Positions 24,442-32,530 of a DNA stretch of 34,406 nt are shown here, in pieces. The notes beneath the pieces were generated by a model. The model saw only the letters and a program-made list of their open reading frames with translations, made no database searches and was not told the origin of the DNA. Position 1 is the stretch's first letter; each line of letters begins with the position of its first letter. Origin of the DNA: Methanoregula sp. (GTDB taxonomy: Archaea > Halobacteriota > Methanomicrobia > Methanomicrobiales > Methanospirillaceae); NCBI RefSeq assembly GCF_028712425.1, contig NZ_JAQTQD010000024.1, positions 1-34,406 on the forward strand, written 5' to 3'. The position numbers and the translations under genes are program-made.

Positions 24442-25746
24442 ATGATGCTTGGAAAAATAACACCATTCTTCTTTTTTTTCATCCTTGCTTTCCTGATCAC
24501 CCCATTTCCGGTCATGGGGCTTGAATACCCGTTACATCCTGCATGGGAAGTCCCGCTCGTTCCTTCAGATAATCCGGCCAATCTCTCCCCGGTACTGCAT
24601 GTCGCGGAAGAAGGTCGGCTCATTTCCCTGAATTACCCGTATAGTCCGGATTTTTTCGTTTATGACGGGAACGGAACGCTTCTCTTCAACAAAACACTCA
24701 CTGCTGAAAAAATCCCCTGGGTTTCATCTATCACTCCTGTTCCCGATGGAACTGGCATTGTGATCACTCAGCTGGTCCCGGGCTGTTGTCACGGGTCCGT
24801 ATCCAATACCACCTCAAACAAGGTGACATTCTATGACAGGTCCGGCAGGATTGTCTGGGATTATGTGACATACCAGCCGCCCCTTGCTTCCGCTGTTTTA
24901 CCGAACACCGGTGATATCGTTGTCGGGACAGAAGACGGGAGAATCATCGGTCTTGACAGGAACGGATCGGTACGCTGGACAACCGTTGTTGACGCCCCTG
25001 TGCTTTCCTTTGCTGCATCAGCGGATGGAAGTACCCTTGTTGCGGCGGGAGACAGCAACTACGATTCATGGATACATTACGGTGAGCGGCTCAGCCCGTA
25101 CGACCTGTTTTTCCTTGACGGGACGGGTTCGATCCTCGGGAAATACCAGACGCGGGGTCAGAACACGGTTGCTGTCAGCAGAAACGGGTCCGTGATTGCG
25201 GTGATCGGGGGACGTTTCGGCAATCTCATGATGTTCAACCGTACGGGGACAATGACCGGGGAGAGATCGTTTCCCGGTGCCGGAACAGCACTGGATATTT
25301 CAGATGACGGTACCCGGCTTGTTGTGGAAACTTCCGAAGGGCGGGTCTATGCTCTGGATGGGAAGATGCAGGAGATTGTCTCTTTGCCCGGAGAACCCGG
25401 CCAGAGAATTGCAGTATCCGATACCGGCGATGTCCTTGCACGGGGAGGGAATTGGAATATTACGCTGTACAGGATTGCAACCGGAGAGAATCTTGGAACC
25501 GTTCAGGCCGGCAGCGGGGTCCGGTTTATTTCAGCAGTTCCCGGGACCGGATCGTTCGTCATCAGTACCGGACAAAAAATGTCTTTTTTTACCATGACGA
25601 CAGGAAAACCATACCAGGAATCTGTCAGGGACACGGCATCTCCTGCAGGTCTGCCGGTAACCTCCACCCCGTTTCCGGAAGTTGTTGTTATAACGGCACT
25701 GGGCGTGTGCTCCATTCTCCACCGGGTTGTGAATAAGGGGAAATAA
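24442..25746 (+). CDS. Secreted beta-propeller protein with C-terminal anchor-like tail
   Basis: 434 residues. Signal peptide at about 1-25 (ITPFFFFFILAFLITPFPVMG), then WD40/PQQ-like blades: SADGSTLVAAGD, VSRNGSVIAVIGG, ISDDGTRLVVETSEGRVYALDG and VSDTGDVLARGGN. The C terminus, TSTPFPEVVVITALGVCSILHRVVNKGK in outline, is a Pro-containing stretch, a hydrophobic helix and a basic end, like archaeal surface anchoring/sorting tails, though the exact signal type is not clear. It starts 18 bp after the peptidase stop and is probably co-transcribed with it. A substrate-presenting or recruiting role for the peptidase is a possibility, not shown. Confidence 0.78.
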   Translation: MMLGKITPFFFFFILAFLITPFPVMGLEYPLHPAWEVPLVPSDNPANLSPVLHVAEEGRLISLNYPYSPDFFVYDGNGTLLFNKTLTAEKIPWVSSITPVPDGTGIVITQLVPGCCHGSVSNTTSNKVTFYDRSGRIVWDYVTYQPPLASAVLPNTGDIVVGTEDGRIIGLDRNGSVRWTTVVDAPVLSFAASADGSTLVAAGDSNYDSWIHYGERLSPYDLFFLDGTGSILGKYQTRGQNTVAVSRNGSVIAVIGGRFGNLMMFNRTGTMTGERSFPGAGTALDISDDGTRLVVETSEGRVYALDGKMQEIVSLPGEPGQRIAVSDTGDVLARGGNWNITLYRIATGENLGTVQAGSGVRFISAVPGTGSFVISTGQKMSFFTMTTGKPYQESVRDTASPAGLPVTSTPFPEVVVITALGVCSILHRVVNKGK

Positions 25747-25859
25747 TACCCGGCGTTCCGGGGTGTTGAGCACCACAATTTCCTGACAACAGATATTCCC
25801 ATGACAACGATTTCTGGATTGGGCCCGGAACAGCAAACTTAGAACAGGAGAGAAAAACC

Positions 25860-26582
25860 TTGAAAGAAACAGAAAATCTGAAAAGATGGATCATATGGGG
25901 CACGATACCCTTTATCCTGCTCTTCATTTTTTTTCTCGCGATCCTCATCCACCCAATCGGTCCCGGACTGCCGCAGCACCAGGATTTTTCCACCGGGGTT
26001 ATCTGGAACGTGGGACATCGTTGCGACTCGCCGGATCGTGCGAATCCCCCGGGACCTGATCTCTGTATCAGCCAGCGGAACTCAGGAAACTACCCGCAAT
26101 TTCCGTCCCTGACTCAGACTGCAGGTTATGCGACTGCGAGTTATGCCGTGTTCCGGAAACCGGGAACGAACCAGCCCCGCGTTTTTGCAATCTGGTATTT
26201 CGAAAATCCGGAGGATTGTAACAGATCGGAAGAGCAGTTGTCCAGGTACCTGAAAGCCGGTGGACAGGTTACACCTGTCGCGCTCAATCTTACGACCGAG
26301 ATTCAGTCCTGGGAATATTCGGGCAGACAAACCTCGCCAACAACATTGGAGGGTACAACGTTCGAGGGCAATGATACGGCAGGGTATTTCTTTGTCATAA
26401 AAAAAGCGGTCATGCCGGGCAGGGACGATTGTTTCATCGAATACTTTGGCCTGGTCGGGGAGAACAACCTTTCAGCGGGTTCAGCCGATCTCAGGCAGAT
26501 CATTGCGCTGGAGGGGAATCCCTGGTACCTCTTTACCGGTCGGACCGGGTCAATATCTGATGACGGGAAGGTCCATTCCTGA
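25860..26582 (+). CDS. Membrane-anchored extracellular protein, 240 aa
   Basis: The N terminus is a signal anchor (IIWGTIPFILLFIFFLAILI, about 11-30) with a basic flank. The outer part is a ~200-residue domain with about six cysteines (for example HRCDSP, DLCISQ, EDCNRS, DDCFIEYF), perhaps disulfide-linked, and several N-x-S/T sites. I do not recognise the family. The start is TTG at 25860, with AGGAG 9 nt upstream and no in-frame ATG nearby. It lies 113 bp after the propeller gene and 59 bp before the inhibitor gene, all on the plus strand. Confidence 0.65.
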   Translation: MKETENLKRWIIWGTIPFILLFIFFLAILIHPIGPGLPQHQDFSTGVIWNVGHRCDSPDRANPPGPDLCISQRNSGNYPQFPSLTQTAGYATASYAVFRKPGTNQPRVFAIWYFENPEDCNRSEEQLSRYLKAGGQVTPVALNLTTEIQSWEYSGRQTSPTTLEGTTFEGNDTAGYFFVIKKAVMPGRDDCFIEYFGLVGENNLSAGSADLRQIIALEGNPWYLFTGRTGSISDDGKVHS

Positions 26583-26641
26583 GAGAACACAATGGACGAT
26601 GAGTTACACATGGATCTGGTGAACAAAGTAAGGAATGCGAA

Positions 26642-27229
26642 ATGACGGGAAGATTCTCATTAACGATTATCCTCATCGGCATGGCACTTATCGGAGGTTG
26701 CGTGACTGAACAAACCCCGTTCCCGACAACGAGCAGTCCAATCATTCCGGAAGCAGAAGCCCCCGCAATAACAACACTGATTCCGCCAGCCACACCGACT
26801 TTGCTGGTACCTGGTTCCGTGCAGGATACTGTACCCACGTGCAGTCCCCCGGATGTTGCTCCAATAATTCCCGTACCGGTCGATACGTCCATCCCAATCC
26901 GTGACCCGATGCCCGGGATCCGGTATTCCTTTAACAGAAGCGAATCCGGCAGGACTATCGTACTTGAGAAGGGAGATGTTGTTGAGATTAATCTCGGTTA
27001 TGCATCAGGCCAGCCTTTTCATTGGATCGTCCAGGGGTCCGGATGCGGGATTGAACTCCTGAATGCCGGCGCGTACTCCTCTGGTGGCGATTTCTGGAAC
27101 AACACCGGCAATTACCGGGCCAGGTACCGTGCAGTCAGCCCGGGGACATCGGTCCTGAACGGAAAACTTGTCCTCACACCCGAAGAAAACGGAATGCTTA
27201 CGTTCAACCTCACTATGATCGTGAAGTAG
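26642..27229 (+). CDS. Lipoprotein with chagasin-like (I42-type) domain, copy 2
   Basis: 195 residues. A lipoprotein signal ends in LIGGC (Cys 20), and a Pro/Thr linker runs to about 80. The domain opens with VDTSIPIRDPMPGIRYSFNR and contains IVLEKGDVVEINLGY, GCGIELLNAGAYSSGGD and NYRARYRAVSPGTSV, closely matching copy 1 at 18378-19004 and generally like chagasin / I42 inhibitors of papain-like cysteine peptidases. The NPTTG loop is absent here too. AAGGA lies 7 nt before the ATG. It follows the peptidase A, propeller and anchored-protein genes on the same strand, which is where an inhibitor of a secreted peptidase would be expected. A direct inhibitory role is inferred only. Confidence 0.65.
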   Translation: MTGRFSLTIILIGMALIGGCVTEQTPFPTTSSPIIPEAEAPAITTLIPPATPTLLVPGSVQDTVPTCSPPDVAPIIPVPVDTSIPIRDPMPGIRYSFNRSESGRTIVLEKGDVVEINLGYASGQPFHWIVQGSGCGIELLNAGAYSSGGDFWNNTGNYRARYRAVSPGTSVLNGKLVLTPEENGMLTFNLTMIVK

Positions 27230-27282
27230 GCCGGGTGCCTACCTATATCAGCAAGGAGAGGGAGCCACCGTCACACCCGGGC

Positions 27283-27350
27283 AAACGCCTTTGTGCTGCC
27301 CGGTGCCGGCGGGGGTGTTGGCCGGGGAGGGGTACGGGGGCCATTGTCAC
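27283..27350. repeat. GC-rich G-run element, partial copy F
   Basis: About 68 bp starting GGGCAAACGCCTTTGTGCTG and containing CCGGCGGGGGTGTTGGCCGG, matching the centre of copy B at 29783-29905. It lies between the second chagasin-like gene and the DinD gene. Confidence 0.5.
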
Positions 27351-27488
27351 GAGGAGATGGATGGGGGCCCTCCTGCGGCGGATCTCTGAGGGGGGCGGGA
27401 TTAGTTTCACCCTGCGCAGGCAGAATATATGTGCCAGTATTCTGGAATATATCGATAGAGAATAATATTTCATTCAGGGACCGGGACT

Positions 27489-28361
27489 ATGAAACCAGCC
27501 ATCATCAGACGTCTTCACAAACATTTTAAGGATTTCGTCCACGTGCAGGATGGTGTAGAGTTCTGGTTTGCCCGTGATTTGCAGGGCCTTCTCGGGTACG
27601 ATGAATGGAGGAATTTTTTAAACGTTATCGAAAAAGCAAAAGAGTCCTGTACATCTTCAGGTAATACCGTAGCAGACCATTTCGTTGACGCCAACAAAAT
27701 GGTTCTCCTCGGATCGGGATCGCAAAGGAAGATCGAAGATCTCCTGCTCACCCGCTATGCCTGTTACCTCATCGCCCAGAACGGGGACCCGCGTAAGGAA
27801 GAGATCGCGTTTGCCCAGAGTTATTTCGCAGTGCAGACCCGAAAGCAGGAGATCATCGAAGACCACATCCGGCTTTCCGAGCGACTGAAAGCAAGGAAAC
27901 ACCTGAAGGATTCCGAAAAAGAATTATCCCGGAATATCTACGAACGGGGCGTGGATGAATCGGGTTTTGCCCGTATCCGCAGTAAAGGGGACGAAGCCCT
28001 GTTTGGCGGTCACTCCACCCACGCGATGAAGGAGCGCCTCGAAGTTCCTCAAAGCAGGCCTCTTGCGGATTTTCTCCCGACCGTTACTATCACCGCCAAG
28101 AACCTCGCAACCGAGATCACGAATTTCAATGTCTCCAAGGAGGATATCCATGGGGAAGATCCAATCACGACCGAACATGTTCAGAACAACCAGGACGTCC
28201 GGGACCTTCTCCTGAAACGGGGAATCTGTCCTGAAGCCCTGCCACCGGAAGAAGATCTCGTAAAACTGGAGCGAAGGGTCAAATCACAGGAGAAGACGAT
28301 TGCCGGACGCTCGGGGAAAATTGTTTCATCATCACCGGATGAGAGATGCGGTAAACCATGA
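27489..28361 (+). CDS. DinD-like (BRO-N type) protein
   Basis: 290 residues that follow DNA-damage-inducible protein D: FWFARDLQGLLGYDEWRNFLNVIEKAKESC near residue 25, HFVDANKMVLLGSGSQRKIEDLLLTRYACYLIAQNGDPRK (about 65-103) and the helical EEIAFAQSYFAVQTRKQE. In E. coli the homologous protein is induced by DNA damage; related BRO-N proteins occur in phages and toxin-like loci. The C-terminal third is charged. The stop codon overlaps the start of the next gene (ATGA), so the two are coupled. AT-rich ATATATG and TAATATTTC stretches before the ATG may hold the promoter. Confidence 0.85.
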   Translation: MKPAIIRRLHKHFKDFVHVQDGVEFWFARDLQGLLGYDEWRNFLNVIEKAKESCTSSGNTVADHFVDANKMVLLGSGSQRKIEDLLLTRYACYLIAQNGDPRKEEIAFAQSYFAVQTRKQEIIEDHIRLSERLKARKHLKDSEKELSRNIYERGVDESGFARIRSKGDEALFGGHSTHAMKERLEVPQSRPLADFLPTVTITAKNLATEITNFNVSKEDIHGEDPITTEHVQNNQDVRDLLLKRGICPEALPPEEDLVKLERRVKSQEKTIAGRSGKIVSSSPDERCGKP

Positions 28362-28603
28362 TTCCGGATCGTTGCAGCTTCTGTAAAGGAAAACTCCGCA
28401 AGGGAACAACGGAATTTCTTACCCATGCTGCCGGTGAAGTCATCGTGATCAAGGATGTCCCTGCTTATGTCTGCGAGCAGTGTGGTGAGGCATATTACAC
28501 AGCCGATACTTCCCGGAAAATCGATGGCGTGATGCGGGATGCCCACAAGAAGAAACTCTGCATGCGCCCGCTCCCTGCCGGTGAAGTATCGTTGAAGGGA
28601 TAG
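28358..28603 (+). CDS. YgiT-type zinc-finger protein
   Basis: 81 residues. Two Cys pairs, C6/C9 in CSFCKGKL and C39/C42 in CEQCGEAYY, make the zinc site of the YgiT/MqsA N-terminal type (the domain that in MqsA binds zinc and the toxin). The DNA-binding helix-turn-helix half of full MqsA antitoxins is missing. The ATG overlaps the DinD stop by 4 nt. Partner toxins for this domain are often small DUF4258 proteins; here DinD is the partner in position. Confidence 0.82.
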   Translation: MIPDRCSFCKGKLRKGTTEFLTHAAGEVIVIKDVPAYVCEQCGEAYYTADTSRKIDGVMRDAHKKKLCMRPLPAGEVSLKG

Positions 28604-29026
28604 TTTTGTTGCAAGTGAAAGGGCGGCCGGAACGACCGGGGCCGCTCTCCCGGGCTTGAACGAGCCGGGAAGGAGTGCGGTGAATTTCATTGTCTAATGA
28701 AAGATATAATTTGATAATATGTTGTTGGTTGGATGATTGAACAACCGGATTCTGTGGGGTGCGAAGTCGTGGCGTTAAGGAGAGATGATGAGTCGGAACA
28801 TTTTGAGCACAGGGATTTGCCGGAAAAATTTTGCCGGACGTTGTTTGAAATTATTTGCAGAGTCAACCCGGAATTTTTTTCACGGATCGTATGGAAAACT
28901 TTGTTCGCAAGGATGTTCGCGTTTGGGTTGGTGAGCAGGATCAAACGAATCGTGGCCGGAATTTTTTGCGAGACGATCCCCAGCCTGACAATAGTATCAC
29001 CCTGAATCGGTAATTTCTGCCGGTTT
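28604..29026. repeat. Intergenic region with degenerate A-tract repeats B
   Basis: A ~420-bp region between the YgiT gene and the broken hepT. From about 28737 it holds weak copies of the unit found at 21590-21920: GCCGGAAAAATTTTGCCGG near 28818, TTGTTTGAAATTATTTGC near 28841, and a further GAATTTTTTTCACGG near 28872. I see no gene: a plus-strand 90-codon frame at 28733 lacks a ribosome-binding site and follows the repeats. Confidence 0.4.
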
Positions 29027-29375
29027 TCAGGAGTGTTGATCCATATCCCGGAGAATTGTAAAAATCGCTGGTTTCACTTCAGGAAGATCGTTGACGATGA
29101 CATCCCAGACAATTGAATAATCGATCCGGAAATACCCATGGATGATCCTGTTGCGAAGGGCGGCCATCTCTTTTTTAGGGAAGATCCGGGTATTCCCCTT
29201 TTACCGACTCAGGGACATTATTTGCCGCTTCGCCGATTACTTCAATCGCACTCCGGACTGCGTGGCTGAAATAATCGTCATTGATGAGATCATTGAGGGT
29301 CCGATCTTTCGCTATCCGTTCCAGGAACGCGATCTCGTCAAGGATATGCCGGAGATAGACGCTGTCATCCTTCAA
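29027..29375 (-). pseudogene. hepT homologue disrupted by a frameshift
   Basis: A HEPN toxin gene like that at 21991-22329. It starts at TTG 29375, overlaps mntA copy 2 by 11 nt, and reads 66 codons ending ...GEYPDLP before a stop (TAA at about 29175). In the -1 frame the sequence continues KKEMAALRNRIIHGYFRID to a stop at 29027, with the motif R-x4-H-x-Y intact. Removing one C from the CCC before the A6 run restores one reading frame of normal length. It is either a true frameshift or a sequencing error. Confidence 0.75.
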
Positions 29376-29688
29376 TCCAGATCACCTCGGCCTCAATTCG
29401 GGGCCGGATGTACTTGTCAATCCCTTCGACCGTGATGAGATCCACATTCCTCATGAACAGGGCTTCCAGTCGCTCCGCAAGGGCAACAAAATTTTTCAGG
29501 GTAGCGTGTCCTTCGGCAAAGTCCACGACAACGTCAACATCGCTCTTCTTTGTCTCTTCACCGCGGGCAAACGAGCCGAAGATCCCGATCCGCGTCACCC
29601 CAAACGTACTGCGGATGGCCGGAGCTGCTGCTTCCAGTTTTTTTATCACCGGGCTTTTCCTCCGTGGCCTTGCGATGAGTCCGGGCAT
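29365..29688 (-). CDS. mntA: MntA-type nucleotidyltransferase antitoxin, copy 2
   Basis: 107 residues. GSFARGEETKKSDVDVVVDF carries the nucleotidyltransferase signature with D-x-D. The first ~50 residues are identical to copy 1 (22319-22642), after which the proteins diverge (AEGHATLKNFVALAERLEALFMRN against KDGYATLRNFVRLSDYLETLFRRK). The adjacent toxin is frameshifted, so the gene may no longer be needed or may act on the HepT encoded by copy A. Confidence 0.85.
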   Translation of the reverse strand: MPGLIARPRRKSPVIKKLEAAAPAIRSTFGVTRIGIFGSFARGEETKKSDVDVVVDFAEGHATLKNFVALAERLEALFMRNVDLITVEGIDKYIRPRIEAEVIWIEG

Positions 29689-30250
29689 GCCGTTCCTTCC
29701 TATATGGAATTGGACATCCGGGTACTATAAGGATATGGGGAGGACAGGAATGCTGGGCCGGTATCGTGAAGTCTCGAACGAAGGGGGCAGGCTGGGCACC
29801 GCCATATCCGACCGATTGGTTTTGTGTTGCCCGGTGCCGGCGGGGGTGCTGGCCGGTTGTGGAGTGTGGGGGCCGTTGCCCGGGGAGGGGAGAGGGGGCG
29901 GCCGGAAACCCTGCACAAAATAAAAACAGAACGATAAGATAAAAAGTGACGAATTTCCCCGCGCAGGTTATCACTTACGCCGGGAGAGATCTCTTCCGGC
30001 CAATCCCTGCTCATTTCATTTTCCTTTTCTCACCGGGTACCTTTCGTCTTTTCGAATGTGTAGCTGATTGGGACAGAAATCATGTATATCATCATTATAA
30101 ATTGCACATTGTGGACAGCCGGAGGTTGTTCCACGAAAAGAAGAGGACGGGCTCACCAAGCGACAAACCTGTGTTGAACCCGGTCCCGCCCGTAGGCATG
30201 AGATTGTTATCTTCCGATCCTATGAAGGTTTCCCATGCCGGCGAGCGAAG
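29552..30250. repeat. Repeat block, copy B (mntA 5' half to peptidase leader)
   Basis: The second copy of the ~700-bp block at 22506-23209. Offset 7046 bp over the first 166 bp, with no difference seen. Differences concentrate in the GC-rich middle. It ends about 31 bp before the second C39-like peptidase start. Confidence 0.85.
29783..29905. repeat. GC-rich G-run element, copy B
   Basis: Contains GCCCGGTGCCGGCGGGGGTG and ends in GAGAGGGGGCGGCCGG. It is the closest relative of the partial copy F at 27283. Confidence 0.65.
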
Positions 30251-30281
30251 CGCATGGAAAAATGCGAGGAGTTGAAGAAGC
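30105..30281 (+). ncRNA. Structured 5' leader of peptidase B (candidate regulatory RNA)
   Basis: Almost the same sequence as 23065-23232. H1 (GTGGACAGCC with GGTTGTTCCAC, 30111-30134) is fully kept, with the loop GGA instead of GGG. H2 has one change (GGGCTCA against TGAACCC) that leaves a C-A mismatch. A GAGGAG ribosome-binding site lies about 10 nt before the ATG. The last ~30 nt differ from leader A. Confidence 0.45.
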
Positions 30282-31559
30282 ATGAACCTACACAAAACAG
30301 TAATCGTCCTGCTGGCGCTGTTGTTAGCGGGGATGGCAATGGTACCTTTGGTGAGCGCGGCGGAAGATCAGAAAATGAAGGAGTTACGTCCGATCATTGA
30401 AGAGAATTATGTTTCTGCAGATAGAGCTCAGTCCCAGGCATCTTATGCCCTGTTGGAATTTGTGAGCACAGGTGCACTCGGGGATAAGTCAATCTGGATT
30501 GGAGGAAAAATTAAACCAGATCCTTTGATTATTTACGATATTGACGGCACGAGATTATTCTATCTCTTTACCATCGAAAAGAACAACGGAAAGATCGGTG
30601 AGATAAAAATTGCCGCAAGTAAAATATTAGGAAACCCGGTCGTTACTATCGGGCCTGGAAAATCATCAATTAATCTGAATCAACTGGAAAAGAAATCCCG
30701 TGCTGAAGCGCAAAAAAATGCAAAACCATCAACAACCATCACAACTCAGCTTGTCAGCTATGCATATCCCAACCTAGGGATGATAGCATATTACACGGAT
30801 AATCTCACAAATATTCAGCAAAACGTAATAATCGACGCATATGATTATTCGATCATTCCGGAAAAAGCTCCTCAATTTGAGGGCGACCAGGGAATTGTTT
30901 CTTACTATGAAACATATCCTTATGATAAAAAGACCGAATTCATTGAATCCTGGTTAAAATATGATCAATATGTAACCGAAACGGAAAAAACGAATTTGTA
31001 TCTTACGACTGACATGAGTGGTGAAATAACAGAAAAACGTCTCCAAGAATATACAGCAAAACTGACTTCTCTAAAAGCCGCGTCCGAATACCGGGTTCTA
31101 TCCTCATTCCCCCTAATCGGTGCGGAAACGACTGAATGGTGTACTGTTGGTACTGCCAAGATGATCTCCCAGTATTATGGAGTGTCACGAACTCAGACTC
31201 AAATTGCCACTCGGATGGGAATTCCGGTATCCATTCCATATAGAGGTGCAACCATCAATGAAGAACTGAACTATTATACGGGATCAATCGCATCAGGAGG
31301 ATTGGGAAAAACTGGTTCCCGTGATTATTACACGATTAACTGGGATGACAGCAAGAAAGAGATCGATGAAAATCGCCCATTTAAAGTAGGGACCGGAATC
31401 CATGCAAAGGCCGCTATCGGCTATATCCGATCTCCGTCCAATGGATTTACCTATCTCTATTTCAAAGATCCCTCACCGCTGGGCCAAGGATCGGAATACT
31501 GGGAATGGTTTAATGAATTAAATCCCCAATTCTATAACAATCATATAAAAATAAATTAA
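30282..31559 (+). CDS. Secreted C39-like cysteine peptidase B
   Basis: 425 residues. Signal peptide at about 1-26 (LLALLLAGMAMVPLVSA). The pro-like region (about 30-270) shares LFYLFTIEKNNGKIGEIKIAASK with peptidase A and is longer by ~30 residues. The catalytic domain has C287 in TEWCTVGTAKMISQYYG, H374 in GIHAKAAIGY and D396 in YLYFKDPSP. The Gln expected six residues before the Cys is Ala (A281), so the oxyanion hole may be incomplete. The DNA is AT-rich compared with the left part of the window. The next gene follows at 34 bp. The leader and promoter are shared with peptidase A. Confidence 0.82.
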   Translation: MNLHKTVIVLLALLLAGMAMVPLVSAAEDQKMKELRPIIEENYVSADRAQSQASYALLEFVSTGALGDKSIWIGGKIKPDPLIIYDIDGTRLFYLFTIEKNNGKIGEIKIAASKILGNPVVTIGPGKSSINLNQLEKKSRAEAQKNAKPSTTITTQLVSYAYPNLGMIAYYTDNLTNIQQNVIIDAYDYSIIPEKAPQFEGDQGIVSYYETYPYDKKTEFIESWLKYDQYVTETEKTNLYLTTDMSGEITEKRLQEYTAKLTSLKAASEYRVLSSFPLIGAETTEWCTVGTAKMISQYYGVSRTQTQIATRMGIPVSIPYRGATINEELNYYTGSIASGGLGKTGSRDYYTINWDDSKKEIDENRPFKVGTGIHAKAAIGYIRSPSNGFTYLYFKDPSPLGQGSEYWEWFNELNPQFYNNHIKIN

Positions 31560-31593
31560 TTTTTTTTTAGATTGCCTGAACGGAGCGTAACAA

Positions 31594-32280
31594 ATGTTCA
31601 AAACCGGTATGATACTCCTGATACTCTTGATTTGTATTACCGGAGTGGTACTCTTCATAGCACCAATAAAACCAGTTCAGATGGATGCCACTCATCATCC
31701 CAACAATCTCACCCCAACTCCCCATGAAGGAATATCTTCGTGCCGGGAGATATCATACAAATCCACGGACGAGTGGCAGGAAAAATCAGATCAGTCTGGT
31801 TACTGGATTGGGGGCATTCTTGTCAACGAGAGTATGTCCGATGACGAGCTATTCACCTTGCTTACACGATATAACGTTTCACATCCGGAAAACGTACACA
31901 CCTACTCATCCCATGCGTTCGGATATTATATTCTCATTAACAAAACAGAAAACGCAACACTCCCGGATTCATTTCTTTTATACGAGACTTCACCGGGCAT
32001 CGGTTTTTCATCACCAATGTATGAGTTTATCGAACCGTCAAGGAAGGATGTCAATGGAAAAATTTCAATTCCAGTAATCCTGTTATTTGGCTCTGAAAAG
32101 GCAAAATCAGATCTTTATTCCAAGATTATGCATTACAACATCTCCCTGCATAAAACAAAGATAGTATATCCGGTTGGTCTTGAGCCACCCCGGGCTAAGG
32201 AAGAGAGGGAGAACCTGTTACGTGAATTGAACCTGGATCCAAACGTCTTGTTCACGTTTAAGTCATATCTGGAGTGTTAA
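31594..32280 (+). CDS. Secreted or membrane-anchored protein, possible UPF0228 relative
   Basis: 228 residues. An N-terminal hydrophobic segment (MILLILLICITGVVLFIA) is a signal peptide or anchor. The mature part contains two similar ~85-residue units: GGILVNESMSDDELFTLLTRYNVS and VILLFGSEKAKSDLYSKIMHYNIS, each a strand followed by a helix ending in YN(V/I)S. This repeat pattern reminds me of the UPF0228 family of methanogens, for which no function is known; the match is from memory and moderate. It starts 34 bp after the peptidase B stop and is likely co-transcribed. DNA is AT-rich. Confidence 0.6.
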   Translation: MFKTGMILLILLICITGVVLFIAPIKPVQMDATHHPNNLTPTPHEGISSCREISYKSTDEWQEKSDQSGYWIGGILVNESMSDDELFTLLTRYNVSHPENVHTYSSHAFGYYILINKTENATLPDSFLLYETSPGIGFSSPMYEFIEPSRKDVNGKISIPVILLFGSEKAKSDLYSKIMHYNISLHKTKIVYPVGLEPPRAKEERENLLRELNLDPNVLFTFKSYLEC

Positions 32281-32300
32281 GTGTGCAAACCCCTCTCATC

Positions 32301-32425
32301 GGGGTGGGCTGGGCATCGCCCTATGCGAGCAGGGGGCTTTGTGCTGGCTGATCGCGGAGGGGGTGGGGGTGGGTGCTTAGTGGAGAGGGCGTTGCCGGAC
32401 GGGGTCGGGGAGAGGGGGCGGCCGG
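32301..32425. repeat. GC-rich G-run element, copy D, with potential G-quadruplex
   Basis: About 125 bp. The centre reads GCGGAGGGGGTGGGGGTGGG (about 32354-32373), three dense G-runs closely spaced and with further GGG/GGGG runs on either side, a strong candidate for a G-quadruplex on the plus strand. It lies between the UPF0228-like gene and the tandem repeats. Confidence 0.6.
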
Positions 32426-32517
32426 TTATTGTTGAGCCAATCACGTCTCAAACGGATAAAGGGGAGGTGGCTAATGGCACAATCTTTATTTTAACGTAAT
32501 TACAATACTGTAAGTGC

Positions 32518-32526
32518 TTATAAAAT
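32518..32526 (+). promoter_or_regulatory. TATA box upstream of the tandem repeats
   Basis: TTATAAAAT in an AT-rich setting. Predicted start is about 25 nt downstream, near 32543-32547, that is, within the first 106-bp repeat, so the repeats would be transcribed as the leader of the RelE operon or as a separate RNA. Confidence 0.5.
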
Positions 32527-32530
32527 TTTA

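Noticed and set aside
28733-29005. Plus-strand 90-aa gene between YgiT and broken hepT
   Set aside because: It runs through degenerate repeats, has no ribosome-binding site, and its protein shows no motif.
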